From NCBI GenBank assembly GCA_026417175.1, contig JAOADT010000010.1:1-64000 (forward strand): a stretch of 64,000 nucleotides of DNA, written 5' to 3'. The notes below the pieces were generated by a model. It saw only the letters and a list, made by a program, of their open reading frames with translations. It searched no databases and was not told the origin of the DNA. The DNA comes from Deltaproteobacteria bacterium (GTDB taxonomy: Bacteria > Desulfobacterota > Syntrophorhabdia > Syntrophorhabdales > JANXAF01). This document shows positions 8,670 to 18,762 of the stretch, piece by piece (positions within the stretch are counted from its first letter, which is position 1; every line of letters begins with the position of its first letter). Made by a program: the position numbers and the translations under genes.

Positions 8670-9992
8670 ATGGATACGCAGAAGATAGAATCTCTTTTAA
8701 AGGAGAAACTCTCGGAATCTTTAAGTACGGAAAGTTTTAAAACATGGATCGAACCCATAGTCGTAGAGGAATTAAAGCAAAAAAAAATCGTACTCTCTGT
8801 ACCCAACGCCTTCTTTAAAGACTGGATCGTAGAAAACTACGGAGATGGTATTAAATTCATCCTTTCACAGTTAATCGATCCTGAAGTAGGGATCGAGTAT
8901 GTAGTGAGAAAAGACTTAGAGAACAAAGAAAGGAAGCGGTTTGTCCATCATGAGAAAAAAGCACCGACTATGTTCAATCCCAAATATACGTTTGACAATT
9001 TCGTAGTCGGATCTAGCAACCAGTTCGCCAACGCTGCTTGTTTGGCTGTTGCAACGAACCCTGGTCGTACATACAATCCCCTTTTTATTTACGGGGGCGT
9101 AGGCTTAGGGAAGACACATCTTTTAAATGCAATAGGAAACTTCCTCCTTAAACACGGAAATGTCGAACCAGAAAAAATCTGTTACATAACAGCTGAAGTT
9201 TTTACAAACGAACTCATTAACGCTCTCAGATACCAAAAAATGGACGAATTCCGTAATCGTTTTCGAAAAATGAACGTTCTTCTCATTGACGATATACAGT
9301 TCATCGCAGGCAAGGAAAGAACGCAAGAAGAATTTTTTCACACGTTCAATGCTCTCTACGAAGGCATGAAACAGATAGTGGTAACTAGCGATAAATTCCC
9401 AAGAGATTTAGAAAACATTGAGGAGAGGCTTAAGTCTCGTTTTGAGTGGGGACTTATAGCTGACATCCAACCACCGGATATTGAGACAAAGGTAGCTATA
9501 CTTAACAAAAAAGCTGAAGAAGAAAACATAACCCTACCGCTGGATGTCGCATTTTATATCGCTTCACATACAGACGATTCTGTCAGGTCTCTGGAAGGCT
9601 GTCTTAAGCGTTTGAGTCTGTATTCATCGATAAACAAGGTAGATATTACCCTGGACCTCGCTAAGTCCATTATGGCAGGGTTTCTCAGAAAAAAAGAACA
9701 GACAGTAACCGTTGATTTAATAATAAAGGAAGTAGCGAAATATTTTTCTATAAAACCTCAGGATATTTTGTCAAAAAAGAGGACAAGGTCCGTCCTTGTC
9801 CCTAGACAGATAGCTCTTTACCTAGCTAGAAAACATACAGATCATTCTTTGATAGACTTAGGTCAAAAATTCGGCGGAAAGGATCATGCTACCGTTCTTC
9901 ACTCTATAAAGAAAATAAAAGATGAGTTGGATTTTAACAGAGAACTAAAAACAGCAGTGGATAAAATTGAAAAAAACCTAAAGGAGAGGTAA
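8670..9992 (+). CDS. dnaA: Chromosomal replication initiator DnaA
   Basis: AAA+ initiator that binds DnaA boxes at oriC and opens the origin. Four domains are visible: N-terminal domain I (about 1-80), a short linker, the AAA+ core with Walker A GGVGLGKT (142-149) and Walker B VLLIDD (203-208), and the C-terminal helix-turn-helix with the signature GGKDHATVLHSIKKI. Length 440 aa is normal. dnaN follows after 114 bp, the classic order of an origin-proximal cluster. A likely promoter lies just upstream. Identification is secure. Confidence 0.98.
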   Translation: MDTQKIESLLKEKLSESLSTESFKTWIEPIVVEELKQKKIVLSVPNAFFKDWIVENYGDGIKFILSQLIDPEVGIEYVVRKDLENKERKRFVHHEKKAPTMFNPKYTFDNFVVGSSNQFANAACLAVATNPGRTYNPLFIYGGVGLGKTHLLNAIGNFLLKHGNVEPEKICYITAEVFTNELINALRYQKMDEFRNRFRKMNVLLIDDIQFIAGKERTQEEFFHTFNALYEGMKQIVVTSDKFPRDLENIEERLKSRFEWGLIADIQPPDIETKVAILNKKAEEENITLPLDVAFYIASHTDDSVRSLEGCLKRLSLYSSINKVDITLDLAKSIMAGFLRKKEQTVTVDLIIKEVAKYFSIKPQDILSKKRTRSVLVPRQIALYLARKHTDHSLIDLGQKFGGKDHATVLHSIKKIKDELDFNRELKTAVDKIEKNLKER

Positions 9993-10020
9993 TTTGAACT
10001 TTTTTCAACTCAATTTGAAC
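9991..10020 (+). repeat. Two 9-bp direct repeats AATTTGAAC, 21 bp apart
   Basis: AATTTGAAC occurs at 9991-9999, overlapping the dnaA stop codon, and again at 10012-10020. The 21-bp period is two helical turns, placing both on one DNA face in the AT-rich dnaA-dnaN spacer. It could be a protein-binding site or chance; it does not match the DnaA box. Confidence 0.4.
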
Positions 10021-10106
10021 ATTGTTTTTCTGTCAAAATTCTTTTGTTCTTGTATGAATAGCAAAGTTTTCAACAATAGAAGACTATTTTATTATAGGTG
10101 ACTTAT

Positions 10107-11192
10107 ATGCATAGTTTTGTAATAGACAGAGATAAGCTTCTTGAACCTTTATCACAGGTCATAGGTGTGACAGAAAAAAAATCACTTATGCCTTATCTGT
10201 CAAATGTTTTGATACGGTTTGCCCAGAAAAGTGAGATGTTCGCGACTGACCTTGAAATTTCTGCAATTTCAACGATCGATTATGAAAAAGAAGGAGAACC
10301 CATATCACTCGTCGTTGGAGCCAAAAAGCTCCACGACGTACTAAAAGAACTCGACAAAGGAGAGATTGTACTAGAAATACAGCATAGTACCATCAATCTA
10401 AAGCAGGAAAATACTGAATTCGTACTTACGCTCTACGACCCTGATGAATTTCCGGAGCCTAGGAAGATAGAAGCTGAGGTAAGTTTTTCTATGGCAGGAA
10501 ACGATTTACTTGAAACACTAAGTTCAGTTTCATTTGCTATAGGAACCGATGAATCCAGATATGTTCTTACAGGAGTATATATGAAAGGAACGACAGGGCT
10601 TACGATGGTTGCTACGGATGGATATAGGATGGCCTTGACCAGAAAATACTCGGTTAAATGTCCGGACTTTCCAGGTGTCATTGTACCGGCAAAAACGGTT
10701 CGCGAGTTGCAAAGGATAATAAGTGGGGAAGATGACGTAGTGATAAAGATGGACAGATCAGGAATCTCTTTTGAAACAGACAGGGTCAAATTGACTTCTA
10801 GAATAATAGAGGGACAGTATCCCGATTATGAAGCTGCGATACCGAAGTACAATAGATTTGTGTTAAAAGTTGACAGATGGGCATTCTACAAGGGGTTAAA
10901 GAAAGTTGCTGCTATAATGAGTAAAAATGAACCTGTTGTTATTAAAGCAGGGGAAGGTTTCTTAGAGGTAAGGTCTGAATCCGAAATAGGACGCGCCAAG
11001 GAGACAATAGGTGCTGAATATTCAGGCTCACCTAAAGAAATGAACTTCAATATGAGATTTTTACTCGATGCGATTTCTCACTGTAAGGGAGAATATTTGA
11101 CTATGAGACTTCCTGAAGACTACGGTGCGATAGTTATTGAGGATTCAGCCACCAAAGAATATATAAACGTGATTATGCCAATAAAGGTTTAA
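10107..11192 (+). CDS. dnaN: DNA polymerase III beta subunit (sliding clamp)
   Basis: The ring-shaped processivity clamp of the replicative polymerase, also a platform for repair proteins. The sequence fits the three-domain DnaN fold, with AVSFAIGTDESRYVLTGVY-type residues in the middle domain and IMPIKV at the C-terminus (the usual end is M P M R L/V). The start is set at the ATG at 10107 (361 aa), preceded by AGGTGA 7 bases upstream; a GTG at 10098 would add three residues. It sits between dnaA and gyrB, with only 7 bp to gyrB and no recF. Confidence 0.96.
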   Translation: MHSFVIDRDKLLEPLSQVIGVTEKKSLMPYLSNVLIRFAQKSEMFATDLEISAISTIDYEKEGEPISLVVGAKKLHDVLKELDKGEIVLEIQHSTINLKQENTEFVLTLYDPDEFPEPRKIEAEVSFSMAGNDLLETLSSVSFAIGTDESRYVLTGVYMKGTTGLTMVATDGYRMALTRKYSVKCPDFPGVIVPAKTVRELQRIISGEDDVVIKMDRSGISFETDRVKLTSRIIEGQYPDYEAAIPKYNRFVLKVDRWAFYKGLKKVAAIMSKNEPVVIKAGEGFLEVRSESEIGRAKETIGAEYSGSPKEMNFNMRFLLDAISHCKGEYLTMRLPEDYGAIVIEDSATKEYINVIMPIKV

Positions 11193-11199
11193 TTCCACA

Positions 11200-13557
11200 A
11201 TGAAAGAGTACAGTGCAGAAAGCATAAAAATACTGGACGGGCTAGAAGGTGTAAGAAAAGTACCGTCCATGTATATAGGAAGTACCGGCGTAGAAGGCTT
11301 GCATCAACTTATCTACGAACTAGTGGACAATAGCGTCGATGAGGCTTTAGAAGGTTACTGCGATAAGATAGTGATTGTAATTCATAAGAACAATAGTATT
11401 ACATGCGAAGATAATGGTAGGGGAATTCCTGTAGAGATACATGCACAAGAAGGCGCACCGGCCCTAGAGGTAGTGCTCACAAAACTACATGCTGGCGGAA
11501 AGTTCGATAAGGAGACATACAAATATTCTGCAGGACTACACGGCGTAGGTCTTTCTGTTGTAAATGCTCTCTCAGAGTATCTGGAAGTGGAGGTTAGGCG
11601 AAACGGTAAAGTTTATTTTCAGAGGTATGAGAGAGGTTCAAAAGTCACGGAACTTCAAGTGATCGGAGATACTGACAGAACAGGGACGAAAATAACTTTT
11701 CGACCCGATAGAGATATCTTTGAGACTACTGAATTCAGTTACGATCTAATTGCACAAAGAATGAGAGAAATCTCTTTTCTAAACAACGGGGTTCACATAA
11801 TTCTTGTGGATGAGAGGAAAGGTAGAAGACAGGAATTTAGACATGAAGGAGGAATAAAAGCGTTCGTCAAGTTTCTCAACTCAAATAAAAATGTACTATT
11901 TGACGAACCTATATACGTAGCCACTTCCAAACCTCCTCTTGACCATTTGGAGGTCGCAATCCAGTACAATGACGGATACAATGAGAATATCCAAAGCTTT
12001 GTCAATAACGTGAATACAAAAGAAGGTGGAACACACGTAACGGGATTCAGATCAGCCCTCACGAGATCTGTAAATAACTTCATTCAGAAAAACATAGATA
12101 AAAAACAAAAAGAAACCGTCACTGGTGATGATATAAAAGAAGGGCTTGTGGCAGTGATCAACATAAAACTTCAGAATCCTCAGTTCGAAGGTCAAACGAA
12201 GGCAAAGCTTGGTAATAGCGAAATAAAAGGTTTGGTTGAGTCTGTACTCAATGAAAGTTTGAGCGAATACTTTGAACTTAATCCTGATGTAGCCAAGGCT
12301 ATAGTCAACAAAGCACTGGAGGCTAAGAGGGCGAGAGAAGCCGCAAAAAAGGCGAAAGAGCTCATAAAAAGTAAAAACTTGATAGAAAGTGGTCTTCTTC
12401 CTGGCAAACTAGCGGATTGTCAAGAAAGCGATCCTGAAATCTGTGAATTGTTCATAGTTGAAGGTGACTCAGCAGGCGGTTCTGCTAAACAGGCAAGAAA
12501 TAGGAGAACCCAGGCCATTTTGCCACTTAAAGGAAAAATACTGAACGTGGAAAAATCTCGGAATGAGAAAATACTTTCTAACGACGAAATTAGATCTATA
12601 TTTTTAGCACTAGGTGTAAACTCCGAAAAAACTGAACGGCTTCGTTACGGAAAGGTAATAATAATGACCGACGCAGATGTAGACGGTTCGCATATAAGGA
12701 CCCTTCTTTTAACTCTGTTTTACCGCAAAATGCCCGAAGTGATAGAAAGAGGATGTCTCTATATAGCTCAACCGCCACTCTTTAGGATTAAACATGGAAA
12801 TAAAGAAATATACGCAAAAGACGAAAAAGAGCTGGACGAGCTTTTGACCAAGAGAGCTATCGATAAGATAGAATGCACAGTAGCTGAGAAAGTTTACACT
12901 GGAGACTTGCTACTTGATTCTGTGCGGTTTATAAAGAAAGTTGAGAGGTTTTTGAGAGATGCGGAAGGTATAGGTGTTAAAAGAGAACTTGGGATTTACT
13001 TACTTGAGCACGGATCATCCGAGAGAAAGGCCTTCGAGGAGGAAGGAAGATTATCGGATTTAGTCAAATGGGCTTCAGGTTTGGGCTACCTCGTAGAACT
13101 TAAGAGAGACAAAGAGCACGGGCTTTTTTTCATCTCCCTAAGAGATGTCACATCATCAGCGAGGGAAATATCCTTAGGGTATGACTTTTTTTCCCAGGAA
13201 GATTTTGTTGAGGCGAAGGCTGCATATGAGCGGGTTAAAAACTTTTATAAAGAAAAAGTGGACATTGTAGAGTCAGGAAAAAAAAGGGATCTAAAGATAG
13301 AGGAATTTGTGAAATTCATTGAAGACAAAGGAAAAGAAGGATTGACTATTCAGCGGTATAAGGGACTCGGAGAGATGAACCCTGAGCAACTCTGGGAGAC
13401 GACAATGAACCCAGAAAAAAGGAGCCTGATTAAGGTCTCAATAGAAGACGCTATCGAGGCCGACCAGGTTTTTACCATTTTAATGGGGAACAACGTGGAC
13501 AGAAGAAGGATCTTTATAGAGGAGAACGCACTCAATGTTAAAAATTTGGATATATGA
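11200..13557 (+). CDS. gyrB: DNA gyrase subunit B
   Basis: ATPase subunit of gyrase, introducing negative supercoils with GyrA. Seen: GHKL ATPase domain with ELVDNSVDEAL, ITCEDNGRGIPV and GLHGVGLSVVNALS; transducer domain; Toprim domain with EGDSAGGSAKQARNRRTQAI and TDADVDGSHIR; and the C-terminal QRYKGLGEMNPEQLWETTM. At 785 aa it is a normal GyrB without the large enterobacterial insert. The Q-T-Q-type loop region and the lack of a nearby parC/gyrA support GyrB over ParE, though paralog assignment by sequence alone carries some risk. Its stop overlaps the coaE start (ATGA). Confidence 0.94.
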   Translation: MKEYSAESIKILDGLEGVRKVPSMYIGSTGVEGLHQLIYELVDNSVDEALEGYCDKIVIVIHKNNSITCEDNGRGIPVEIHAQEGAPALEVVLTKLHAGGKFDKETYKYSAGLHGVGLSVVNALSEYLEVEVRRNGKVYFQRYERGSKVTELQVIGDTDRTGTKITFRPDRDIFETTEFSYDLIAQRMREISFLNNGVHIILVDERKGRRQEFRHEGGIKAFVKFLNSNKNVLFDEPIYVATSKPPLDHLEVAIQYNDGYNENIQSFVNNVNTKEGGTHVTGFRSALTRSVNNFIQKNIDKKQKETVTGDDIKEGLVAVINIKLQNPQFEGQTKAKLGNSEIKGLVESVLNESLSEYFELNPDVAKAIVNKALEAKRAREAAKKAKELIKSKNLIESGLLPGKLADCQESDPEICELFIVEGDSAGGSAKQARNRRTQAILPLKGKILNVEKSRNEKILSNDEIRSIFLALGVNSEKTERLRYGKVIIMTDADVDGSHIRTLLLTLFYRKMPEVIERGCLYIAQPPLFRIKHGNKEIYAKDEKELDELLTKRAIDKIECTVAEKVYTGDLLLDSVRFIKKVERFLRDAEGIGVKRELGIYLLEHGSSERKAFEEEGRLSDLVKWASGLGYLVELKRDKEHGLFFISLRDVTSSAREISLGYDFFSQEDFVEAKAAYERVKNFYKEKVDIVESGKKRDLKIEEFVKFIEDKGKEGLTIQRYKGLGEMNPEQLWETTMNPEKRSLIKVSIEDAIEADQVFTILMGNNVDRRRIFIEENALNVKNLDI

Positions 13558-14150
13558 TCGTAGTCGGTATAACAGGAATCATAGGTAGTGGAAAGTCCAC
13601 GGTATCCCGTATACTTTCTGAACTCGGTTACCCAGTAATTGATTTGGACAGAATCGCACAGTCAGCACTAGACCTTGATGAGATAAAAGAAGCCATAAAG
13701 GAAGCATTCGGCGAGGGAATATTAAAAGGAGAAAGGGTAGATAGGAAGGTGTTAGCCGAAAAGGTTTTTAATGACGAAAACGCGTTAAAGAGATTGGAAG
13801 CCATTACGCACCCTATTGTAGTGAGAAAAATGCAGGAAAAAATCGAAGATTACAGAAAGGCCGGACGGAAGGTGGTCTTTGTAGATGCACCACTTATATT
13901 TGAGACGGGTTCAGAAAAATCATTTGATAAAATCGTTGTGGTATACGCAAAGGAAACGGATGTTGTAAAGAGGATGCGGAAAAGGGGGTTTGAAGAGAAA
14001 GATGTGTCATCTAGACTCTCTAAGCAGATATCTATAGATGAGAAATTAAAGAGGGCTGATTATGTAATCTATAATACGAAAGAAGAGGAAGACTTGAAAT
14101 CAGAGATCGAAGGACTCCTAAAAAAGGTTATGGAATGGGAGGTTAAATAA
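13554..14150 (+). CDS. coaE: Dephospho-CoA kinase
   Basis: Last step of coenzyme A synthesis: phosphorylates the 3'-OH of dephospho-CoA with ATP. Seen: P-loop GIIGSGKS (8-15), the DLDRIA segment after it, ITHPIV in the middle and a FVDAPLIFE strand, all typical of CoaE. Length 198 aa is normal. It overlaps gyrB by 4 bp and is followed directly by the rho ATG with no gap, so it is translated within the dnaN-gyrB-rho run. Confidence 0.95.
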   Translation: MIVVGITGIIGSGKSTVSRILSELGYPVIDLDRIAQSALDLDEIKEAIKEAFGEGILKGERVDRKVLAEKVFNDENALKRLEAITHPIVVRKMQEKIEDYRKAGRKVVFVDAPLIFETGSEKSFDKIVVVYAKETDVVKRMRKRGFEEKDVSSRLSKQISIDEKLKRADYVIYNTKEEEDLKSEIEGLLKKVMEWEVK

Positions 14151-15404
14151 ATGCATCTCAATGAACTTAAGAAAAAGAAAATCGAGGAACTTACCCAGAT
14201 AGCGCGAGACCTTAATATCGAGAACGCCTCTGGAATGAAGAAACAGGAGCTCATATTCTCTATACTGCAGGCACTGGTTGAAAAGAATGCGACTATATAT
14301 GGGGATGGAGTTTTGGAGGTTTTGCCAGAAGGTTTCGGGTTCTTAAGATCACCCGAGTCAAATTATTTGCCAGGACCCGATGATATATACGTATCACCGT
14401 CTCAAATAAAGCGCTTTAATCTAAGAACTGGAGATACCACTTCTGGACAGATAAGGCCACCAAAAGATAATGAAAAGTACTTTGCTCTTTTAAAGGTGGA
14501 ATCCATCAATTTTGATGATCCACAGGTGGCAAAGGAAAAAATCATTTTCGACAATCTTACACCCATATTCCCGAACAGGAGGATAAAACTGGAGACCTCG
14601 CCGGATAATCTTTCCACGAGAATCATGGATCTCTTCACACCTATAGGGAAAGGGCAAAGGGGTCTAATTGTAGCACCACCTAGAACTGGAAAGACTGTCC
14701 TTTTACAGAACATAGCTAATAGCATAATTAAGAATCATAAAGAGATTTATTTAATCGTGCTTCTTATCGATGAAAGACCCGAAGAAGTGACAGAAATGAT
14801 GAGAATGGTGGACGCGGAGGTTATAAGCTCGACCTTCGATGAACCTGCAACAAGACATGTTCAAGTGGCAGAAATAGTGATTGAAAAAGCCAAAAGGCTT
14901 GTGGAGCATAAAAAAGACGTTGTTATTCTTTTAGACAGTATAACCAGACTCGCTAGAGCTTACAACACGGTAGTACCTTCCAGTGGAAAGATCCTTTCTG
15001 GAGGAATAGACGCGTCAGCTATGCAGAAACCTAAGAGATTTTTCGGGGCTGCAAGAAACATCGAGGAAGGCGGAAGCCTAACCATTATTGCGACTGCCCT
15101 AATAGATACCGGAAGTAGAATGGATGAAGTAATATTCGAAGAGTTCAAAGGCACGGGAAACTGTGAGATCTATCTTGACAGGAAACTTGCGGAAAAAAGG
15201 ATATTTCCTGCCATAGACATAAACAAGTCTGGTACAAGGAGAGAGGAATTGCTCTTAGACAACGGAGACTTATCGAGAATTTGGCTTCTAAGAAAAGTCT
15301 TGCAACCTATGAACCCCGTTGAAGCAATGGAATTTCTCATCGAGAAGTTAAGCGATACGGATTCAAATAGAGAATTTTTGGATTCAATGAGTAGAGGAGG
15401 TTAA
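14151..15404 (+). CDS. rho: Transcription termination factor Rho
   Basis: Hexameric RNA helicase that terminates transcription. Seen: N-terminal Rho_N helix region (1-45), the cold-shock-like RNA-binding domain with [22 protein letters not shown] (about 61-82), Walker A APPRTGKT (175-182), Walker [17 protein letters not shown], and the R-loop residues in the C-terminal ATPase. Length 417 aa is standard. It starts at the base after the coaE stop and rpmE follows 1 base after its stop. Few intrinsic terminators are visible in this window, in line with use of Rho (inference). Confidence 0.98.
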   Translation: MHLNELKKKKIEELTQIARDLNIENASGMKKQELIFSILQALVEKNATIYGDGVLEVLPEGFGFLRSPESNYLPGPDDIYVSPSQIKRFNLRTGDTTSGQIRPPKDNEKYFALLKVESINFDDPQVAKEKIIFDNLTPIFPNRRIKLETSPDNLSTRIMDLFTPIGKGQRGLIVAPPRTGKTVLLQNIANSIIKNHKEIYLIVLLIDERPEEVTEMMRMVDAEVISSTFDEPATRHVQVAEIVIEKAKRLVEHKKDVVILLDSITRLARAYNTVVPSSGKILSGGIDASAMQKPKRFFGAARNIEEGGSLTIIATALIDTGSRMDEVIFEEFKGTGNCEIYLDRKLAEKRIFPAIDINKSGTRREELLLDNGDLSRIWLLRKVLQPMNPVEAMEFLIEKLSDTDSNREFLDSMSRGG

Positions 15405-15405
15405 A

Positions 15406-15606
15406 ATGAAAAAAAATATCCACCCTAGTTTGAAAAAAGCTCAGGTTAAGTGCGCATGTGGAAACACTTTTGAAACTTTATCTGTTAAGGAAAAAATAAA
15501 TGTAGACATATGCGCCAAGTGTCATCCAATTTTTACTGGAAAAGAAAAGATCGTAGATAGCACAGGTCAGGTAGAAAGGTTTGAAAAGAGGTACAAGAAG
15601 AGGTAA
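15406..15606 (+). CDS. rpmE: 50S ribosomal protein L31, zinc-binding form
   Basis: Small ribosomal protein bridging the subunits. The 66-aa product has four zinc-type cysteines, C16, C18, C36 and C39 (KCACGNTF and DICAKCHP), so it is the C+ form that holds zinc. The [12 protein letters not shown] stretch is the family signature. It lies 1 bp after rho and its stop overlaps the prfA start. The rho-rpmE-prfA-prmC order is common in bacteria. Confidence 0.96.
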   Translation: MKKNIHPSLKKAQVKCACGNTFETLSVKEKINVDICAKCHPIFTGKEKIVDSTGQVERFEKRYKKR

Positions 15607-16679
15607 TGTTTGACAAACTAAAAGACCTGGAAATCAAATTTGAAGAGTTAGAGATGGATATGGCAAGCCCCGAGGTTATCGCGGATATGGAGAAGTACAA
15701 GAAAATCGCAAAGGAGTATAACGAGCTTAAGGAAACAATAACTCTTTTCAGGGAATGGAAGCTCATACGTGAAGAGGAAGAGAAGGTTCTTAAAATGATC
15801 GAGGAAGAAAAAGACGAAGAGCTAAGATTACTGGCTAAGGAAGAATCTAAGATTTTGGCGAAAAAAAAGGAAGAGATAGAGAAAAAAATAAGAGATGAAC
15901 TTTTGAAAAAGGACGAGAAGGAAGTAAAAAGCATGTTTCTTGAGATAAGGGCTGGAACGGGAGGAGAAGAAGCAGCACTTTTCGCGGGAGAACTTCTCTC
16001 GGCATACCTAAAATACGCTGAAAAGAAAAGGTGGAAAACAGAAGTTGTTAGTCTTTCACTTTCCGATCTTGGAGGTGTGAAAGAAGGGGTAATAGTAATC
16101 GATTCTAAGGAGGCTTACAATCTTTTAAAATACGAAAGTGGAGTTCACCGCGTGCAAAGGGTTCCCGTAACAGAAGCTCAAGGAAGAATCCACACTTCAA
16201 CTGTTACTGTGGCAGTCTTGCCTGAGCCTGAAGAGACAGAGATAGTTATAAACCCTGAGGACCTACGAATAGATGTTTTTAGAGCGAGCGGCCCCGGGGG
16301 TCAACATGTAAACAAGACCGAATCGGCCGTAAGGATAACCCATATACCTACCGGAATTGTAGTTACGTGTCAGGACGAAAAATCTCAGCATAAAAACAAG
16401 GCGAAAGCGCTTCGCGTACTGAGAGCCAGACTAAAAGAAATGGCGGAAAAAGAAAAGGAAAAGGAGATATCTGAGGAGAGAAGAAAACAAGTAGGAACGG
16501 GTGAGAGAAGCGAGAAAATAAGAACCTATAATTTCCCACAGGGCAGAGTCACCGACCACAGGATTGGTCTCACCGTTTACAAGATCCAGGACATAATGGA
16601 CGGAGACCTAGACGAGATAATAATCCCGGTTACGGAACATTTTAAAGCCGAAGCATTAAAGAAAAAAGGATGGGACTAA
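15606..16679 (+). CDS. prfA: Peptide chain release factor 1
   Basis: Recognises UAA and UAG and triggers peptide release. Seen: long N-terminal coiled helices (1-100), the stop-codon-reading P-V-T tripeptide (187-189) within [14 protein letters not shown], which identifies RF1 rather than RF2 (SPF), and the catalytic GGQ at 231-233. Length 357 aa is normal. prmC, whose product methylates the Gln of GGQ, overlaps its 3' end by 10 bp, so enzyme and target are translated together. Confidence 0.97.
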   Translation: MFDKLKDLEIKFEELEMDMASPEVIADMEKYKKIAKEYNELKETITLFREWKLIREEEEKVLKMIEEEKDEELRLLAKEESKILAKKKEEIEKKIRDELLKKDEKEVKSMFLEIRAGTGGEEAALFAGELLSAYLKYAEKKRWKTEVVSLSLSDLGGVKEGVIVIDSKEAYNLLKYESGVHRVQRVPVTEAQGRIHTSTVTVAVLPEPEETEIVINPEDLRIDVFRASGPGGQHVNKTESAVRITHIPTGIVVTCQDEKSQHKNKAKALRVLRARLKEMAEKEKEKEISEERRKQVGTGERSEKIRTYNFPQGRVTDHRIGLTVYKIQDIMDGDLDEIIIPVTEHFKAEALKKKGWD

Positions 16680-17503
16680 GTATAAGAGATATCATACAAA
16701 AGGAAAAGGGGTTAAACGTATCTGAAATTCTCTATATTGCCTCTTATGCATTGGCAGAGAAAAAGGAAAAGCTTATAGGAAAATTTGACGACCCATTAGA
16801 ACCCGAAGAAGTCGAAACTATACTTAGGCTTATCGCGGAAAGGAAAAGCGGGAAGCCATTTGCTTATATAGTCGGCAAAAAGGAGTTTTATTCGTACGAG
16901 TTTTTGGTCAACCAAGCCGTATTAATACCAAGACCAGAAACAGAGATCCTGGTTGAGGAAGCGGAAAGGGTATTGCGGGAGAAAAAACCACGGCGCATCC
17001 TGGATATGGGTACGGGTTCTGGAGTGATCGGTATAACACTTTCCATTAGAACTGGTTTTCAAGTTTACTGTGTAGATGTTTCCAAAGAAGCGCTTTTTGT
17101 TGCAAAAAAGAACGCACGTCTGCATAAAGTGGAGGAAAGAATAGTGTTTATATGCTCCGACATGTTTTCTGCAATAGGTGAAAGAATAAAGTTCGATCTA
17201 GTAGTTGCAAATTTACCGTATGTGGATGAAAAAGATATTGATAGTCTGCCGAAGGAAGTGAAAGATTATGAGCCAAGGATTGCTCTATGTGGAGGGAAAC
17301 GGGGACTTGAGTTGATTCAAAGGTTTTTAGGTGGTCTTACGTCTTACCTCTCACCCTTGGGTACAGTTCTACTCGAGATAGGAGGAAAAAGACAATTAAG
17401 ATCGATTGAGCCTTTGCTTTTGCAGAAGGGCTTTGATGTGAAAGTTATTAAGGACTATTCTGGAAGAGAAAGGGTGATAAGAGCCACATGGAAAAGTTTA
17501 TAA
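16670..17503 (+). CDS. prmC: Release factor glutamine N5-methyltransferase
   Basis: Methylates the GGQ glutamine of release factors using SAM. Seen: N-terminal helical domain, the [10 protein letters not shown] segment (88-97), SAM loop [11 protein letters not shown] (111-121) and the catalytic motif at 181-184. That motif reads N-L-P-Y instead of the common N-P-P-Y; the Asn and Pro that hold the substrate amide are kept, so activity is likely retained. Length 277 aa is typical. Overlaps prfA by 10 bp and murA by 16 bp. Confidence 0.94.
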   Translation: MGLSIRDIIQKEKGLNVSEILYIASYALAEKKEKLIGKFDDPLEPEEVETILRLIAERKSGKPFAYIVGKKEFYSYEFLVNQAVLIPRPETEILVEEAERVLREKKPRRILDMGTGSGVIGITLSIRTGFQVYCVDVSKEALFVAKKNARLHKVEERIVFICSDMFSAIGERIKFDLVVANLPYVDEKDIDSLPKEVKDYEPRIALCGGKRGLELIQRFLGGLTSYLSPLGTVLLEIGGKRQLRSIEPLLLQKGFDVKVIKDYSGRERVIRATWKSL

Positions 17504-18762
17504 TAGAAGGAGGGTTTAGGCTTCACGGGGAAGTTTCAATTAGTGGGTCAAAAAATGCTGTCCTGCCTATACTTTCAGCTACGCTTCTACATAAGGGCAA
17601 ATACAAGATAAAAAATGTTCCTAAACTTCAGGATGTTTATACAATGATAGAACTCTTGGAGTTTCTTGGATGCAAGACAAAATGGACCGACCAAAAGACG
17701 CTTGAGATAGATACCGAGAATGCTGATAATTATTTGGCTCCCTATGAGGTTGTAAAGAAAATGAGAGCCTCAGTTTTGGTTATGGGGCCACTTGTGGGGA
17801 GAATGAGGAGAGCGGTTGTGTCTTATCCTGGCGGTTGCGCAATAGGTGTTAGACCTATAGATCTCCATATAGAGGGTTTGAAAAAGATGGGTTGTGAGAT
17901 TGAAATGAGAGGCGGGTATTTGGATGTGAAAGCTCGAAAACTAAAAGGCGCGAGAATTTCTTTTCCCACAAAAACGGTTGGCGGAACCGAAAATTTATTA
18001 ATGGCCGCAGTTTTGGCCCAGGGAGAGACTGTTATAGAAAATGCTGCCAAAGAACCAGAAGTTGTAGATCTGGCAAAGATGTTGAAAAAGATGGGGGCAG
18101 ACATTCAAGGGGAAGGAACTGATGTGATTACTATAAGAGGTGTTGCGGAACTTTCAGCATGTGAGTATGAGGTCATACCAGACCGGATAGAGACAGGAAC
18201 TTTTCTTGTGGCCTGTGGAATAACAAATGGTGAAATTTTGATAAAAAATTGTAATCCGGAACATCTGAGGGCAGTCATTGAAAAGCTAAGAGAATCGGGG
18301 ATTGAGATAGTTGAAAAAGATGGTGCACTGTACGCAGCGATGAAAAGAAAAAGACCTCTCGCGTGCGATGTCTCTACAATGCCTTATCCAAGTTTCCCAA
18401 CTGATATGCAGGCACAGTTCATGGCACTCATGTGTGTTGCAAATGGGGTGAGCACGATCACTGAAAATATTTTCGAAAATAGGATGCTCCATGTTGCGGA
18501 ACTGAAAAGAATGGGTGCGGACATCACTATTTCTGGACGTACAGCCATAGTTCGTGGGGTGAAGTCCTTATCAGGGGCAAAAGTGATGGCAAGTGATCTG
18601 AGAGCATCTGCATCTTTAGTTTTGGCTGGACTTAGATCTTCAGGGATGACAGAGATTTCGCGTATTTACCACATTGATAGGGGATATGAAAGGATCGAAG
18701 AAAAGCTTCGAGCTCTTGGTGCAAGAATTGAGAGGGTGCGGGATGAAAATCTACCAACTTGA
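17488..18762 (+). CDS. murA: UDP-N-acetylglucosamine 1-carboxyvinyltransferase
   Basis: First committed step of peptidoglycan synthesis, transferring enolpyruvate from PEP to UDP-GlcNAc. Seen: SGSKNAVLPILSA near the N-terminus with the substrate-binding K-N pair, and the active-site loop with C117 in PGGCAIG, the residue that fosfomycin alkylates in the family, so this is a Cys-type MurA. The C-terminal DLRASASLVLAGL and HIDRGYERIEEKL segments are present. Length 424 aa is standard. It overlaps prmC by 16 bp and hisD by 20 bp. Confidence 0.97.
   Translation: MEKFIIEGGFRLHGEVSISGSKNAVLPILSATLLHKGKYKIKNVPKLQDVYTMIELLEFLGCKTKWTDQKTLEIDTENADNYLAPYEVVKKMRASVLVMGPLVGRMRRAVVSYPGGCAIGVRPIDLHIEGLKKMGCEIEMRGGYLDVKARKLKGARISFPTKTVGGTENLLMAAVLAQGETVIENAAKEPEVVDLAKMLKKMGADIQGEGTDVITIRGVAELSACEYEVIPDRIETGTFLVACGITNGEILIKNCNPEHLRAVIEKLRESGIEIVEKDGALYAAMKRKRPLACDVSTMPYPSFPTDMQAQFMALMCVANGVSTITENIFENRMLHVAELKRMGADITISGRTAIVRGVKSLSGAKVMASDLRASASLVLAGLRSSGMTEISRIYHIDRGYERIEEKLRALGARIERVRDENLPT

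Noticed and set aside
8595-10106. oriC with DnaA boxes around dnaA
   Set aside because: No TTATNCACA-like cluster was found by eye in either spacer; sites such as TTTTCAACA are too weak to call.
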